DNA from: Euryodendron excelsum
Taxonomy: Eukaryota; Streptophyta; Magnoliopsida; Ericales; Pentaphylacaceae
Assembly (NCBI GenBank): GCA_033060915.1
Contig: CM065385.1
Span: 19,356,001 to 19,420,000, forward strand
Reading direction: 5' to 3'
DNA: 64,000 nt
Shown here: positions 9,346 through 21,196 of the stretch, piece by piece
Layout of the letters: the number at the start of each line of letters is the position of its first letter
Position numbering within the stretch: the stretch's first letter is position 1
The notes under the pieces: generated by a model
Database searches by the model: none
Told to the model about the DNA's origin: nothing
What the model saw: only the letters and a program-made list of their open reading frames with translations
Translations under genes and position numbers: made by a program

Positions 9346-12300
9346 GAGGTCTTTTTTTTCTTTTTTGCTCCTTATCCCAAGACTTTCTTAGGAATAATGA
9401 ACCAAACGAAATTGGAAATTAGTGCTTACTTCGAGGTCATTGTTGTCTTTCTTTAACCAAGGCATCTGACTCATTAGCAGCCCCATTAGGAATAAGCATT
9501 AGAGCAGATAGGTGCAACATACATACATAAGTCATACATACATTACATATTAAAATCAATTCAAACCATAGACTCTAGACATGTAAAAAGAAATAATTAT
9601 TAGATTATAGCATCTGTTCATCATCATATTCAATTCCCACAAAATCAAAGAAAAAAAGTTCCAACACCCCAATAACGCTATAATGCTGACCTGCATCCTC
9701 AAGCAAATTGAACTAGCTGAACCAGCTATTCCTCAAGTAAAGTGAACAATGTGATTCGCTCCTCAGAAATCCACTAAATAGCTGTAAACTCAACAACATA
9801 AGCATTTCATAAGGTTGCAAGAAAATATAAAGAAAAAAGTTAACTACGTTCTTGGTTGAGTTGTAAAACAATCTACTTAAAAAAAATTTCTAAGCCTCGT
9901 TCACAATATCATGGAAAGTAAATTCATAGTTCAAACATTACGTGGAATAGATGCTTCCAAGGAGAAGAAGTACACTTCCTAGACATGTCCATAATTTAAT
10001 TTAGGGTTGAAACTTCTCGAACACTCCAACTTCAGGCTATTAGATAGTGGAAAATCTAAACTCTTAGTTTCCTATGTTTTTATGAATGTACTCTTTTTTA
10101 TGAATATATTCACTGAAAATTGCAATTAATTCTTTCCAAATTCCCAACGATGGCATAGGATTCAAAGATCAAATCATCTGGTCACCATACAAATGTTGTG
10201 GGAGAGTCGTTGAAAGTCAAATCAATGAATATCGAAATCCTAGCTAGTCCATAAATCCTGAAAACCAAACATGGCATTCGAAGTTTTGCAACTATTAGTC
10301 CGAACCCAGTAAACCCACAAAGATGTATGCTTCTTGAGTTTTAAAATGTTTTAAGTTTAGATTTAGCATAGAGTTTTTCTCACAGTTTTTCGAAAAGCAA
10401 AGAGACCAAAATATATAATCATAACTGATAAAATTGAGATTGAAAACAATTAGACAAGTTTACCTAATAGGCAAGACAAAAATAATAGAAAAGAAAGAAA
10501 TAATATATAATCATGAGAACCCATATACAAAAGCCTAACAACAAAAATGACAATAATAGTAATAACACATGATTCAATGGAACTTTGTCATTATAATTGG
10601 ACAAAATTAAGATACACACTGAATAGTTTACTTCAATTGAGTTTTGATCAGCTAATTCTCTCTTTTCATAATTCCTCCTAAACTAAACGCAACAAGTATA
10701 AAAAAATTTTAAAAAATAGAAAATAAAATTCCATATTTGAAACAAACAAGGACAATATCCAAATGATTAGCTAAAGATGAAGATATTTTCACAGCTAGAT
10801 AAATAATTAAGCCTTATAGATGAAAGCGAAGCAGTGAGATAAAATTCATGAGTAGAAAACAAAAAAAGACAAACCTGAGCTAAGAAAGATATATAAGTTT
10901 CATATTTCTCACCAACCCTCGTTCTACATCAATGGTCAGCCATTGACACAAACAAACATATGAGTATTAGCATTGATAATAAGATGTGTTAGCTAAAAAC
11001 AAGCCAATAATCTTTCAAAATAGTGCTTCCATTTGATAGTAGATAGATTTAGTCAAAGAGGCCAAACATACCATTGTAAAAGAATTGCAATGACAAGAGG
11101 TTGGTTCGTCATTGCATGATTGCCTAGAGAATCCTACATCATAAACCATAGAAATTAAATAGAATAAACACTTGAATAAAAGGAAGGGAATATAACTCAC
11201 ATAAGAGTTGTAAAAGCTGTAGGAATTAGACATGTTACAATTGACAACAATGAGTTGCATTTTGTATGACTAACCATCCCTTGCTTAATCAACACAGCTA
11301 CATGATCAACACATTCAGCCAATATGTTCATCCACTGACCTAGCAAAGGTCAAAGAACTAACATATTAGTTGGGAACTAAACCTTTTTCTAATTTTTGGT
11401 GTCTCATTAAATTAGATATTGAATATCTCATATTTCAAAACTTTTAAAATTTTAAGAGAGATTCCTCACGATAAACCAAGTAAGACAATTAAATTAATCA
11501 AGAATTGTGCAAAGAACATATTGAATATCTCGCATGTGATTTTTTTGGTCATATGTAATTGACCAACCAGTTTTGACAATAATATGAGTAAAAGTATGCA
11601 TGGAAGAATCATTAACTTTTCTCCATCCACCCTCTACAAAGAATGTTAGATTTATGTGAAGGCTGATCTATTAAGAATTAAAATTTTCAAAAGTTCTCAA
11701 CTTTAACAAAATATAACAAATAAAACAATAAATTAGCGCTAAGATACTTGGAAAATAAATAAAACTCCTCTAAAAATGGCTTTGAACTTTCAAAAAATGT
11801 CCAAAGTTTTTCAAGAATAAATGTAGACAAATCAATGGGTATGTTGAGCCTAAAACTTCATAGATTACAATAACACTTAAGCAATAGTAAATACAAATTT
11901 TAGAATGAACTTAAATAACAAAAATTTCAATATAGAATAAAGAAATTGGAAAGCTTTGCATTCAATTACTCTATGTATGGGGAAAATAACATAATGTATT
12001 CCAAAGTGTAGTTTTTACATACAACTCAAGAACGTGAAATTTGAAAGTCAAATTTCTTTATATTAAAAGAGGGGAAAATTATTCAAACATTATAGTTGCT
12101 TTCACCCAAGAAAAGTTAGCTACTACACTAAGTTGTATGTAAAATTTTAAAAACATAAACTATATGAGAATTGGGAAATATCACACAATGTAATGTAATC
12201 TGCAGTTAGTACAAACAGTTTTAAAAAATAAATTTTAAAGTGAATTTATTTCTATAAAAAAATGAAAAAATAAATAAAACATTATAATTGCTTCCACCAA

Positions 12301-12600
12301 AAGAAAAAAAAAAATCACACATTACACTAAGCTGCACAGGAAATTTTAAAAACATGTCCCAAACATTACATTAGCTCTAAAGAAAAAAAAGTAAATTATT
12401 TTTATTGAGTTTCAATTAGAAGCTGAGATCTCCACTTCCAATGCTATGAATTACTTGTCCAGACAATGGTTGCTTGGGCAGAGCAAAGCTTCACGGTTGG
12501 TGTAATAATACATGTAAATGTATGTATTTTTTTGATTAACTTACATTATTAATTAACCCCATATATCATAAGAAAACAAAGGGAACCACAGGCATACTGT
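9346..12600. other. CACTA interior filler
   Basis: About 3.2 kb of A+T-rich sequence without a protein-coding frame that I can recognise. No transposase domain is visible on either strand. Confidence 0.5.
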
Positions 12601-12604
12601 ACCT

Positions 12605-12782
12605 CGGGGAACGGTGGGTGGAGGTGCTGCTGGAGGTGGTGGCGGCTATGGAGGAGAATGGCGGCGGTGGAGGAGGAGGACGGCTGGGGGCATGGCGGCT
12701 AGAGGTGTTGCTAGAGGCGGTGGCGGCGGCTGTGGAAGGGAACGGCAATAGTGAAGGAGGAGGAGGAGGAGGAGGAGGAGGA

Positions 12783-12814
<32 letters not shown>
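12605..12814. repeat. GGC/GGA-rich microsatellite patch ending in a 29-base G run
   Basis: Degenerate GGTGGCGGC and GGAGGA repeats lead into an uninterrupted run of 29 G (12786-12814). The reverse strand spells proline/serine-rich codons only because of the triplet repeat. The region lies just inside the right subterminal repeats of the CACTA-type element. Confidence 0.85.
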
Positions 12815-12817
<3 letters not shown>

Positions 12818-12959
12818 CTGGTACTCTCAAATCAGGCTCTTAAGGCTTTTGTTCGAGTGAGAGAAAGAGTTTTTTTTTTTTCTTGCTAAGTTGATTTTGG
12901 GCCTTGGTAGAGGGAAAGAGAAGAAAAAAAAAGGGGAAAATCATTTTGGGAATGAAACT

Positions 12960-13200
12960 CCATCGTTTCATTAAATACTATTTGCAACAGTACCACACCG
13001 TCGCAAATACACCGTCGCATAAAAGGTGTCGGATTTAACTAGACATCGTTTTATATATTTTTTATGACGGCAATCTTGCCGTTGCAAATATTACTGTCGC
13101 AAATAGTATTTTTCGCATTGGGAACATTGCCGTCACGAATAATAGAGCATTTGCGACGGCAAAGGCAGCCGTTGCAAATACTCCGTCGCAAATGCCCTCT
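12960..13200. repeat. Right subterminal repeats of the CACTA-type element
   Basis: Contains the same TTTGCGACGG / CCGTCGCAAAT words as the left end (for example at about 12990-13015, 13060-13105 and 13150-13195), in both orientations and better preserved. Confidence 0.85.
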
Positions 13201-13217
13201 TTTCTTGTAGTGAATTT

Positions 13218-14609
13218 CCACCATTTGTTTAGCTCTGTTTCCAGCTGGCCAAAGCTGATTTGAACTCCATGCATATGGGTTCATGCGTCTTCGTATTTGC
13301 AAGACTACAATCTTGACAATTATAGATCTGACAATAGAATGACAATCATAACATGAAAATTAGAATTGGTAGAAATCCAATTTATCCATTTTATGTCAAT
13401 TACAACAACTAAAGTCACAAATTCATCAGATCAATGGGCCTTGTTTTTTTTTTTTTTTTTTTTTGAACAGCAAAAATTACTTAAAGGAAAATGAAACACA
13501 AGAGAGATGAGGGGAGGCCTGACTGAACAAATTTTGGAAAATGTACCGTAATGTCTATAAGATACAATTTTGTCTGTAGATAATTTTGTATGAAAGTACA
13601 ATATAAATTTTTTTTATTTGTGTAGTGTTATTCCTAAATTTTAATTCTCGATTGTAAGTAAAAATTACTGGTTTTATAATGCATATTTATAGCGAATTAG
13701 TTACCAGTTCAAATCCAAACAAAAGCATATATCCATATATCCTAATTATTTTTGTGGCATCTCATTCATGGACCCGTAAATAGTGCTAACATTTTAACAA
13801 ATCAATCCACAAGTCTGCTGATGAATAGTGACACAATTTTGTCAAAACAAAAAAATGACCAAGGTTATGTAAAATAATACTTTTGTGGCATTACTGAACC
13901 AGTTGAAGAATTTTTCAATTTGCAATTAACAAATTATTAAGAACATATGACAAAACATTTTTTTTACATAGAGATTCTCATGAAAATAAGGATCTAAGAG
14001 ATCTAAATATACCAAATGTAAAATTTCCAGATAAACTTTCATGGCATGTTGAGGAAACACTCCGTTGAGAAAGAAGGAATTGGAGATATAGAAATTAACC
14101 GTACAAGCAATGTCATATAACAACTAATTCAAGTTGACTCTGGTAAGGACATTGGAAGAAGTCGGTGAGATTATATATGGTGCATCATGAATTCATGAAA
14201 TGTGTCGGAATAACATCGGTTTTTGTTTTTTCTTGACTTTTATCCAAAGCAAATTAGATAATATCATTAAATTAAAGTTGTACACCTAGTATATCAGAGT
14301 TGTGATGTCTCAACAAACAAAAATTTATATAGATTTTTTTTAATGAAATTCTCAATTAAAATTACATAGTAGTGACATGATTAAAATAACAGTCTACTCA
14401 ATGGATCTTATTTTTTTCAAATTAAAAAATTTTAATCTATCACCACATTCTTATTTGTGTATTTCTTTTCATTTGTATAGCATTAACGAATTCTGTATTT
14501 GAATTGGTATATTGCCAAAGCTCTAGGGAGGGGAGGATGAGTCGTCAATTAAACCCATAATTACAATCTTGGTCTCTCTTATGCTCTCAAGTCGCAACGT
14601 AGAAAAAAA
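13218..14609. other. Intergenic, nothing recognised
   Basis: A+T-rich sequence with a poly-T run at about 13445-13464. No reading frame with family resemblance and no repeat boundary that I can support. Confidence 0.4.
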
Positions 14610-14765
14610 CTCGAGAGCGGTAGCCTAGTGGTAAAGCATTATTCTGATGGCTGTAGGAGTCTCGCTTACAGTTGTGAAGCGTTATTCTGAGACTAGTACT
14701 CATTAATCATATGTCTATTATGCACTGTATTGCTCCAGCTGGCACAACAGGTTTATTGAAAATAA
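14610..14765 (+). repeat. Possible tRNA-derived SINE fragment
   Basis: GAGCGGTAGCCTAGTGGTAAAGCATT contains TAGCCTAGTGG, a good match to a polymerase III A box. A downstream AGGAGTCTCG could be a decayed B box but does not match the consensus. There is no clear A tail or target-site duplication. Confidence 0.25.
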
Positions 14766-14887
14766 CAACTGATACCTCCTCCTCCTCCTCCTCCTCGTTG
14801 TACACTTTATTAAAAATGATCACAGGCTACGCTGGTGCATGTTGGATTTACATCTATAATTAGGATTGAAAACCAATAAAGGGTGGG

Positions 14888-15721
14888 TCATGGAACAGAA
14901 GGACATAGTGTCTCACAATAAGGTTTGTCCCGAAAACAACTATAACGGCCTGGTCTAAAGCAACACCAACATGGATTACCAACGCACGTCTTTTGCACAC
15001 AACCAAGATTGAGTTTCTCGCCTGCAGGTGTAAGCTGCTGCACGCTTCCACTGGTGAGAAGGTCAGTATTCTGCATGTATCCACCATTATTGCCATGGCC
15101 TGTTTGTGCATGAAAGCCCAACAGATAAATAAAATATTAAAAACAAGGTAGAGGCTTCTCAAAAATAAATAAAAGAATCTTTGGCCACTGGCACTCAACA
15201 GAGCAAGTTAATGGGTCAAATTGGGCAATTAGAAAACTTCTAAAGTGTATACAAGTACAGTGTTTTTTTTTTATCAATTAGATTAGGATTGTACTATACA
15301 AATAAAAAATTAATTCAAAATTTTCATACAAAATAATATGTCTGATTGAGAGTATTTTACTTCGAGTCAAAATATTTATGATAATGGTTTTTAATTACAA
15401 AACTGTCATTGCTAATGCTACATTATTTTGGTGGGAGTTTTTATACAAATTTTTAGTAAGAATAATATTTTCCATTAAAGTAGACTGGTTTGTCATAAAT
15501 AATCAAGAACACCATTACTTTCCTTACTTTCAAGCTTAAACAAGAAAAGAAAAACTTACAAAAAACAAAAAAACAAAAACAAAAACATAAACATAAACAT
15601 AAACAAAAGAGGAAACAATGCAAGTAAAAGGTGGGTATTAGAGCAACTCACATTCATGCATAGCCAAGAAGGCTAGGATGAAGAAGAAAAGAAGCGGGCG
15701 AACAAAACTAGGAGTCGCCAT
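14888..15721 (-). CDS. Secreted cysteine-rich peptide, ESF1-like (two exons)
   Basis: This is the one convincing host gene. Exon 1 is 15652-15721 and exon 2 is 14888-15099 (complement), separated by a 552-bp intron with GT-AG ends (donor GTGAGT at 15651, acceptor CAG at 15102-15100). Joined, they give a 93-residue protein with no internal stop. Residues 1-23 form a typical signal peptide with a hydrophobic run (PLLFFFILAFLAM). The tail holds eight closely set cysteines at residues 57, 62, 67, 69, 70, 78, 85 and 89 (C-x4-C-x4-C-x-CC-x7-C-x6-C-x3-C), plus one at 24. This spacing and size resemble the plant EMBRYO SURROUNDING FACTOR 1-like secreted peptides, which signal in seed tissue; the family name is my inference from the pattern. 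The start is supported by a TATA box 44 bp upstream. It is not disrupted and may be functional. Confidence 0.78.
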
Positions 15722-15764
15722 AAATTTTAGTATTTCAGTGACCTTTTGATTGTGATGTAAGCCT

Positions 15765-15772
15765 CTTATATA
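15765..15772 (-). promoter_or_regulatory. TATA box of the cysteine-rich peptide gene
   Basis: On the minus strand, TATATAAG lies 44 bases upstream of the start codon of the peptide gene, leaving a 5' leader of only about 10-20 bases. The position fits a plant core promoter. Confidence 0.65.
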
Positions 15773-17061
15773 CAAAGGGTAAGGGCAAGACTCTAGAATT
15801 TGGCAAGTTGGAAAATTGGAGTCCCCTTAGCCTGCTATTAAATTATAGTCTTCAGAAAATAAATGTACATTTATTGGGTTTTTTGTTGTTTTGGAACGTA
15901 GATATAGCAAAGTTCTTAAATACTGATACTAATGATACTTGGAAAACGTTTGTATTGACAACTAGCCCCAACCCTTTATTCTCATACTTTTAAATGGGTC
16001 TGGATAAAGAAGTAATTTCATTATATCTTGCAATCTTATGCCTGATTCTGTAAATAAGGATTGTAGCAGAAGAAATTTTGCTACCATACAAAGTCAAAAA
16101 GTCCAATCTTTGCCTTTAATGCGGTTAGTTACAACAGTTAGTAAAATACAGCATACCAAAACAATTGTACATAATATGTATAGGTTTATATGATTTTTCT
16201 TGAAAAATACGGTAACAAAATTCGGCATAAAAATACGAGAATATAAAAAAGATAAATGAAAAATTGTACGGGTATCATATAAATATTAGTTAAGAAGTCA
16301 AGATAAAAAAATACGTTAACATTTATAAGCAATTTCTTCTTGTACATGTTACTTTGTAGTTTTTTCTGTCTCATATATATCAATTTTTAAAACATATTAT
16401 TAACAAATAGCAAAATTAAAGTGCTAGATAAATAAATTTTGTCTCTTTTATTTTAATCTGCCAATATTTTATATAAGAATAGGTTACTTTATCAATTTTA
16501 ATTTTTAATTTAATATTTTGACTCTTTAAAAGAATTTAAGAAAAGTATATTTAATAATTTAAGTACATAAACTATTAGAAAAAATTCATAAATATATATA
16601 ATATGATAATAGTTAAGACACACTAATCCTGAGCTCAAGCTTTTTCTATAATTTCTAAAGTCAAATTAAATTAATGGTTAATAATTGAACTATTGCAATT
16701 ATATATAAATTATTGAATCAACAGTGTGCTAAGTTTATATTAGATTATAATATAATTTTTAATCGAGTTATATGAATTATATATGAATAGCTTTTTCTAT
16801 CTCAAGTTTTTTCGTTAGATTTCAGATCTAGATAGAAGACATAATACTTTTTTTTCATTTATATATATACAGATATTACTAGTGTTGACAAGTGCCATGC
16901 ATGTAATGTGTAGTTAAAATTATGCTAATAAATTTTTGATAGCTTAGAAATTTTATACCAAACTTATGCACACAAAATGCAAACCACTACTCAAACGGTC
17001 CAAACAAAGCAACTGTTCTCAATCAATACACATTTTTGCATTATATTTGTAGCCTTTAATT
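15773..17061. other. Upstream intergenic region, A+T-rich
   Basis: It holds the presumed upstream promoter region of the minus-strand peptide gene and further A+T-rich sequence. I recognise no gene, repeat boundary or specific regulatory site beyond the TATA box. Confidence 0.4.
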
Positions 17062-17504
17062 CATAGTTATTAGAATTGGACCGCATCGGCCGGTTGAACA
17101 GGAAATCGAACCCTGAACCAGTACGGTTCAATTAATTTATTGCAGATGCATATGAATCGAGTTGAACAGAAAGAACTGACCGGTTTTTTGAAGAACCAAT
17201 CAACCGACCGGTTAGTTTTTTGAAAAACTGTTGACCAACTTTGACTTTTTAACCATCTTTAAAAAATTTAATGTATTTATGGCTCCTAAGAGTTGAACTT
17301 AGGAACTAAGGGTAAAATTAAGCAACCTGATTATTTGTGTTTTACTTTGCAATATAAATTATATTTAAGGTAAAATATACATGAATAAATAAAATAAATT
17401 TAGTTTATAAAACCGATTGAACCAGTTGAGCCACCGGTGGAACCAATGAATTATGAACCGATAACCTCATCGGTTTGATGCTTGATTCAATTCTAATAAC
17501 TATG
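17062..17504. mobile_element. Inverted-repeat element (MITE-like), 443 bp
   Basis: The ends are exact 17-bp inverted repeats (CATAGTTATTAGAATTG at 17062-17078 and its complement at 17488-17504). Inside both ends lie related CCGGTT/AACCGG words (CGGCCGGTTGAAC, GACCGGTTAG, CACCGGTGGAACC), typical of a common plant non-autonomous DNA-transposon type. No coding sequence is present. I could not find an unambiguous target-site duplication, so the superfamily is open. Confidence 0.75.
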
Positions 17505-18296
17505 CTTAAACACATATGTACAGTTGTAAAGACTTTCTAGCAGATGATGGATTTTACATTTTGCACCTTTATTAAGTCAAATGTTTGAATCAATATGGAG
17601 GTTAAGGTGTATGATGTTTTTCTTGGCCTTACAATTGCATGATTATTGGGAAGAGGAATAACCTTATTAAATGCGATTTAATAGTGTGACCTAATTGTTT
17701 CCAATACCATCCCTCACTTTCACCTTCCTATTCCCTCTCCAAGGCCAAAATCAAGTTCTTTTTTCTTTGTCTTTTGTGCAAAAATACTACTTACCAAAAA
17801 AAATAAAAAAATTTTAATACCAAACACAAACACCAAAATAACAAGCCCAGCCGGTCTTTCGCCTCATCAAAAGTTCCATCTTCTCAAAAAAAGAAAAAAA
17901 AATGCATGAGACCTAATTTATGAAACCAACAAAAACAGTTTCACACAATAAAATCAAACATATGCAACAGGTAATTAATATTAACATTTATAAAATTCAG
18001 AAATTTACAGAACATTGAAGTATTAAAAGAAAAAGCATTACAAAATTGAGAAAAAAACCTATAATATAATAACAAATATCGTCAAAACAACTAATTTTTT
18101 ATCGCTGGAATCCACATCAATTGCTCTCTAAAGTCCTGCATAAAAAATAAAATACATAAAAATACAAACTTTTGTTTTATCATGAACAAAACAAAGCAAT
18201 AGCAAAACGTAAAAATACAATTTTGAACTCGTCCCCAAAATCATATTTTGACAATGAGCAATTCCTTCCTCAGAAACGTTATTGGCGAGAGATGAC
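17505..18296. other. Intergenic, nothing recognised
   Basis: A+T-rich sequence with no recognisable gene. Its last five bases before the next element, ATGAC (18292-18296), are the left target-site duplication of the giant solo LTR. Confidence 0.4.
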
Positions 18297-18504
18297 TGTA
18301 AGCACCCCATTTTTGACCACTCGGCAGTGTACATTTTGTCCAGACTTATGTACAAGTCATTGTGGGTATATTCCAACCGAAGCCAACTTTCTAAGTTCAA
18401 ATCCCATCTGTTCATCACTTTGCGGACCTGCCAGGCCCAAATAGAGGCAAAATGACCAAAATGCCCTTAGGGGCATTGTTCTTTCCTATTCCAATTCTAA
18501 CCCC

Positions 18505-20410
18505 TCTCTTGAGACAGTTGATTCCTCAAGACGGTAAATGACTCCAATCAGGCATGTTTTTCCGAAGACGGTAAGTCCCCTTTCCAATCCCTTTCTCGAG
18601 ACAATTTATTCCTCGAGACGGTTCCAAATCAGGCACGTCTTTCCGAAGACGGTAAGTCCCCTTTCCAATCCCTCTCTCGAGACAGTTTATTCCTTGAGAC
18701 AGTTCCAATTTAGGCACGTCTTTTCGAAGACGGTAAGTCCCCTTTTCAATCCCTTTCTCGAGACAGTTTATTCTTTGAGCCGGTTCCAAATCAGGCACGT
18801 CTTTTCGAAGACGATAAGTCCCTTTTCCAATCCCTCTCTCGAGACAGTTTATTCCTCGAGACGGTTCCAATTCAGGTATGTCTTTCCAAAGACGGTAAGT
18901 CCCCTTTTCAATCCCTCTCTCGAGATAGTTTATTTCTCGAGACGGTTCCAAATCAGGCACGTCTTTTCGAAGACAGTAAGTGCCTTTTCCAATCCCTCTC
19001 TTGAGATAGTTTATTCCTCGAGACGATTCCAATCAGGCACGTCTTTTCGAAGACGGTAAATCCCCTTTTCAATCCCTCTCTCGAGACAGTTTATTCCTCG
19101 ACACGGTTCCAATTCAGGCACATCTTTTCGAAGACGATAAGTCCCCTTTCCAACCCCTCTCTCGAGACAGTTTATTCCTCGAGACGATTCCAAATCAGGC
19201 ACGTCTTTCTGAAGACGGTAAGTCCCCTTTCCAATCCCTCTCTCGAGACAGTTTATTCCTCGAGACAGTTTCAAATTAGGCACGTCTTTTCAAAGACGAT
19301 AAGTCCCCTTTCCAATCCTTCTCTCGAGACAGTTTATTCCTCGAGACGGTTCCAAATCAGGCACGTCTTTTCGAAAATGGTAAGTCCCCTTTCCAATCCC
19401 TCTCTCGAGACAGTTTATTCCTCGAGACGGTTCCAATTCAGGCATGTCTTTCCAAAGATGGTAAGTCCCCTTTCCAATCCCTCTCTCGAGATAGTTTATT
19501 TCTCGAGACGGTTCCAAATCAGGCACGTCTTTTCGAAGACGGTAAGTCCCTTTTCTAATCCCCCTGTCGAGATAGTTTATTCCTCGAGACGGTTCCAATC
19601 AGGTACGTCTTTTCGAAGACGGTAAGTCCCCTTTCCAATCCCTCTCTCGAGACAGTTTATTCCTCGAGACGGTTCCAATTCAGGCACGTCTTTTCGAAGA
19701 CGATAAGTCCCCTTTCCAACCCCTCTCTCGAAACAGTTTATTCCTCGAGACGGTTCCAAATCAGGCACGTCTTTTCGAAGACGGTAAGTCCCCTTTCCAA
19801 TCCCTCTCTCGAGACAGTTTATTCCTCGAGACGGTTCCAAATTAGGCATGTCTTTCCGAAGACGATAAGTCCCCTTTCCATTCCTTCTCTCGAGGCAATT
19901 TATTCCTCGAGACGGTTCCAATTCAGGCACGTCTTTCTGAAGACGGTAAGTCCCCTTTCCAATCCCTCTCTCGAGACAGTTTATTCCTCGAGACGGTTCC
20001 AAATTAGGCACGTCTTTTCGAAGACGGTAAGTCCCATTTCCAATCCCTCTCTCGAGACAGTTTATTCGTCGAGACGGTTTCAATCAGGCACGTCTTTTCG
20101 AAGTCGGTAAGTCCCCTTTCCAATTCCTCTCTCGAGACAGTTTATTCGTCGAGACGGTTCCAATTCAAGCACATCTTTTTGAAGTCGGTAAGTCCCCTTT
20201 CCAATCACTCTCTCGAGACAGTTTATTCCTCGAGACAGTTCCAATCAGGCACGTCTTTTCGAAGACGGTAAGTCCCCTTTCTAATCCCCCTCTCGAGACA
20301 GTTTATTGCTTGAGCCCGTTCCAAATCAGGCACGTCTTTTCGAAGGCGGTAAGTCCCCTTTCCATTCCTTCTCTCGAGACAGTTTATTCCTCGAGACGGT
20401 TCCAATCAAG
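18505..20410. repeat. 81-bp tandem array, about 23 copies
   Basis: The word GGTAAGTCCCCTTTCCAATC recurs about every 81 bases from 18570 to 20346. Each unit has two small palindromes, one around CTCGAGACAGTTTATTCCTCGAG and one around CGTCTTTTCGAAGACG. Because 81 is divisible by three, several frames stay open across many units on both strands, which produces long but meaningless ORFs. Units fall into sub-types by the linker after GGTTCCAA (AAATCAGG, ATTCAGG, and a two-base-shorter ATCAGG). A marker pair of units repeats about 566 bp apart (18921 and 19487), showing higher-order duplication of about seven units. Confidence 0.95.
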
Positions 20411-21196
20411 GCCCATTTAGTAACTTCCTAAAAATGCTTCTTATAGTATTCTCAACCTTTTCTTATCTTTCCGGATCATTCCGAGTCAATTCCGGCCAAC
20501 CCAGTACAAAATGACCGTTTTGCCCTTGGTGGGTCGGTCTCCTTTTTTGACCACACCGGCTCTGGGTATCAAACCGATAACCTCTCGAGAATGCTTCTTA
20601 TAGTATTCTCAACCTTTTCTTATATTTCCGGATCATTCCGAGTCAGTTCCGGCTAACCCGGCACAAAATGACCGTTTTGCCCTTAGAGGGCCGGTCTCCT
20701 TTTCCGACCACACCGGCTCTGGGAATCAAACCGGCAACCTTTGGAAACATTCTAAATAATGTTTCTAAATTCCAAGTCTTCTTCTGGGATGGTTCGAGTC
20801 CGTCCCAGCAGCTTCCCGATTCGATTGACCGTTTTGCCCCTAAAGGCCCGGTCAACCCTTCCGACACATCCTATCCTCACTTTTCAAGTCAAATACCTCC
20901 GGGACACTATTCTAAGTGTTCCTGCCCTTTTCCAGCCTTTCGGGCCATTCCCGGTCCCTTAAATTATTCCCGGACTTTTCAGAGTCACTCCTAGTAAAAC
21001 CAGGCTAAAAATTGCATGGTAGTCACTAGTACAGACGCTCAAATCTAGTCAAAGATACGTTGCTTGCCGACCTTAAACATTTCCTAAATGGCTGACACCA
21101 CTAGTAGTGGCGCCAAGCCAAAAAATGGCCTAGAGTGGCGCCAATGTAAAGTCTGGCCTGGCACCACTGCAACAGGCACCAGTGTTGTCCAACCTC

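Larger units (their letters stand above)
6454..13212. mobile_element. CACTA-type DNA transposon, non-autonomous
   Basis: The element begins CACTACAAGAAAAG and ends with its exact reverse complement, CTTTTCTTGTAGTG: 14-bp terminal inverted repeats of the CACTA (En/Spm) type. Both subterminal regions carry many direct and inverted copies of a TTTGCGACGGC / CCGTCGCAAAT motif (about 6470-6920 and 12960-13200), as CACTA transposases require. Both flanks read AATTT (6449-6453 and 13213-13217), a possible 5-bp duplication, whereas CACTA elements usually leave 3 bp. No transposase is readable in the 6.76 kb; the interior holds a ~181-bp array (7696-9345), A+T-rich filler and a GGC/GGA-rich patch. It would depend on a transposase from elsewhere. 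Confidence 0.88.

Noticed and set aside
12566..12860. Glycine-rich or proline-rich protein frames.
   Set aside because: Produced by GGC/GGA triplet repeats and the 29-base G run within a transposon. There is no start context, exon structure or downstream domain.
14610..14765. A tRNA gene.
   Set aside because: Only an A-box-like word is present. No cloverleaf, no proper B box and no acceptor stem can be drawn; at most a SINE remnant.
18526..20405. Long open frames on both strands (up to about 170 codons) spelling repeats like GINCLERGIGKGTYRLRKDVP.
   Set aside because: They follow from an 81-bp monomer divisible by three within an LTR. Frames are open on both strands, break at the two-base-shorter units, and have no start, promoter or family resemblance.
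18505..20410. Regular repeat array as a CRISPR array.
   Set aside because: The units are tandem without unique spacers, sit inside a plant LTR, and no associated genes exist.
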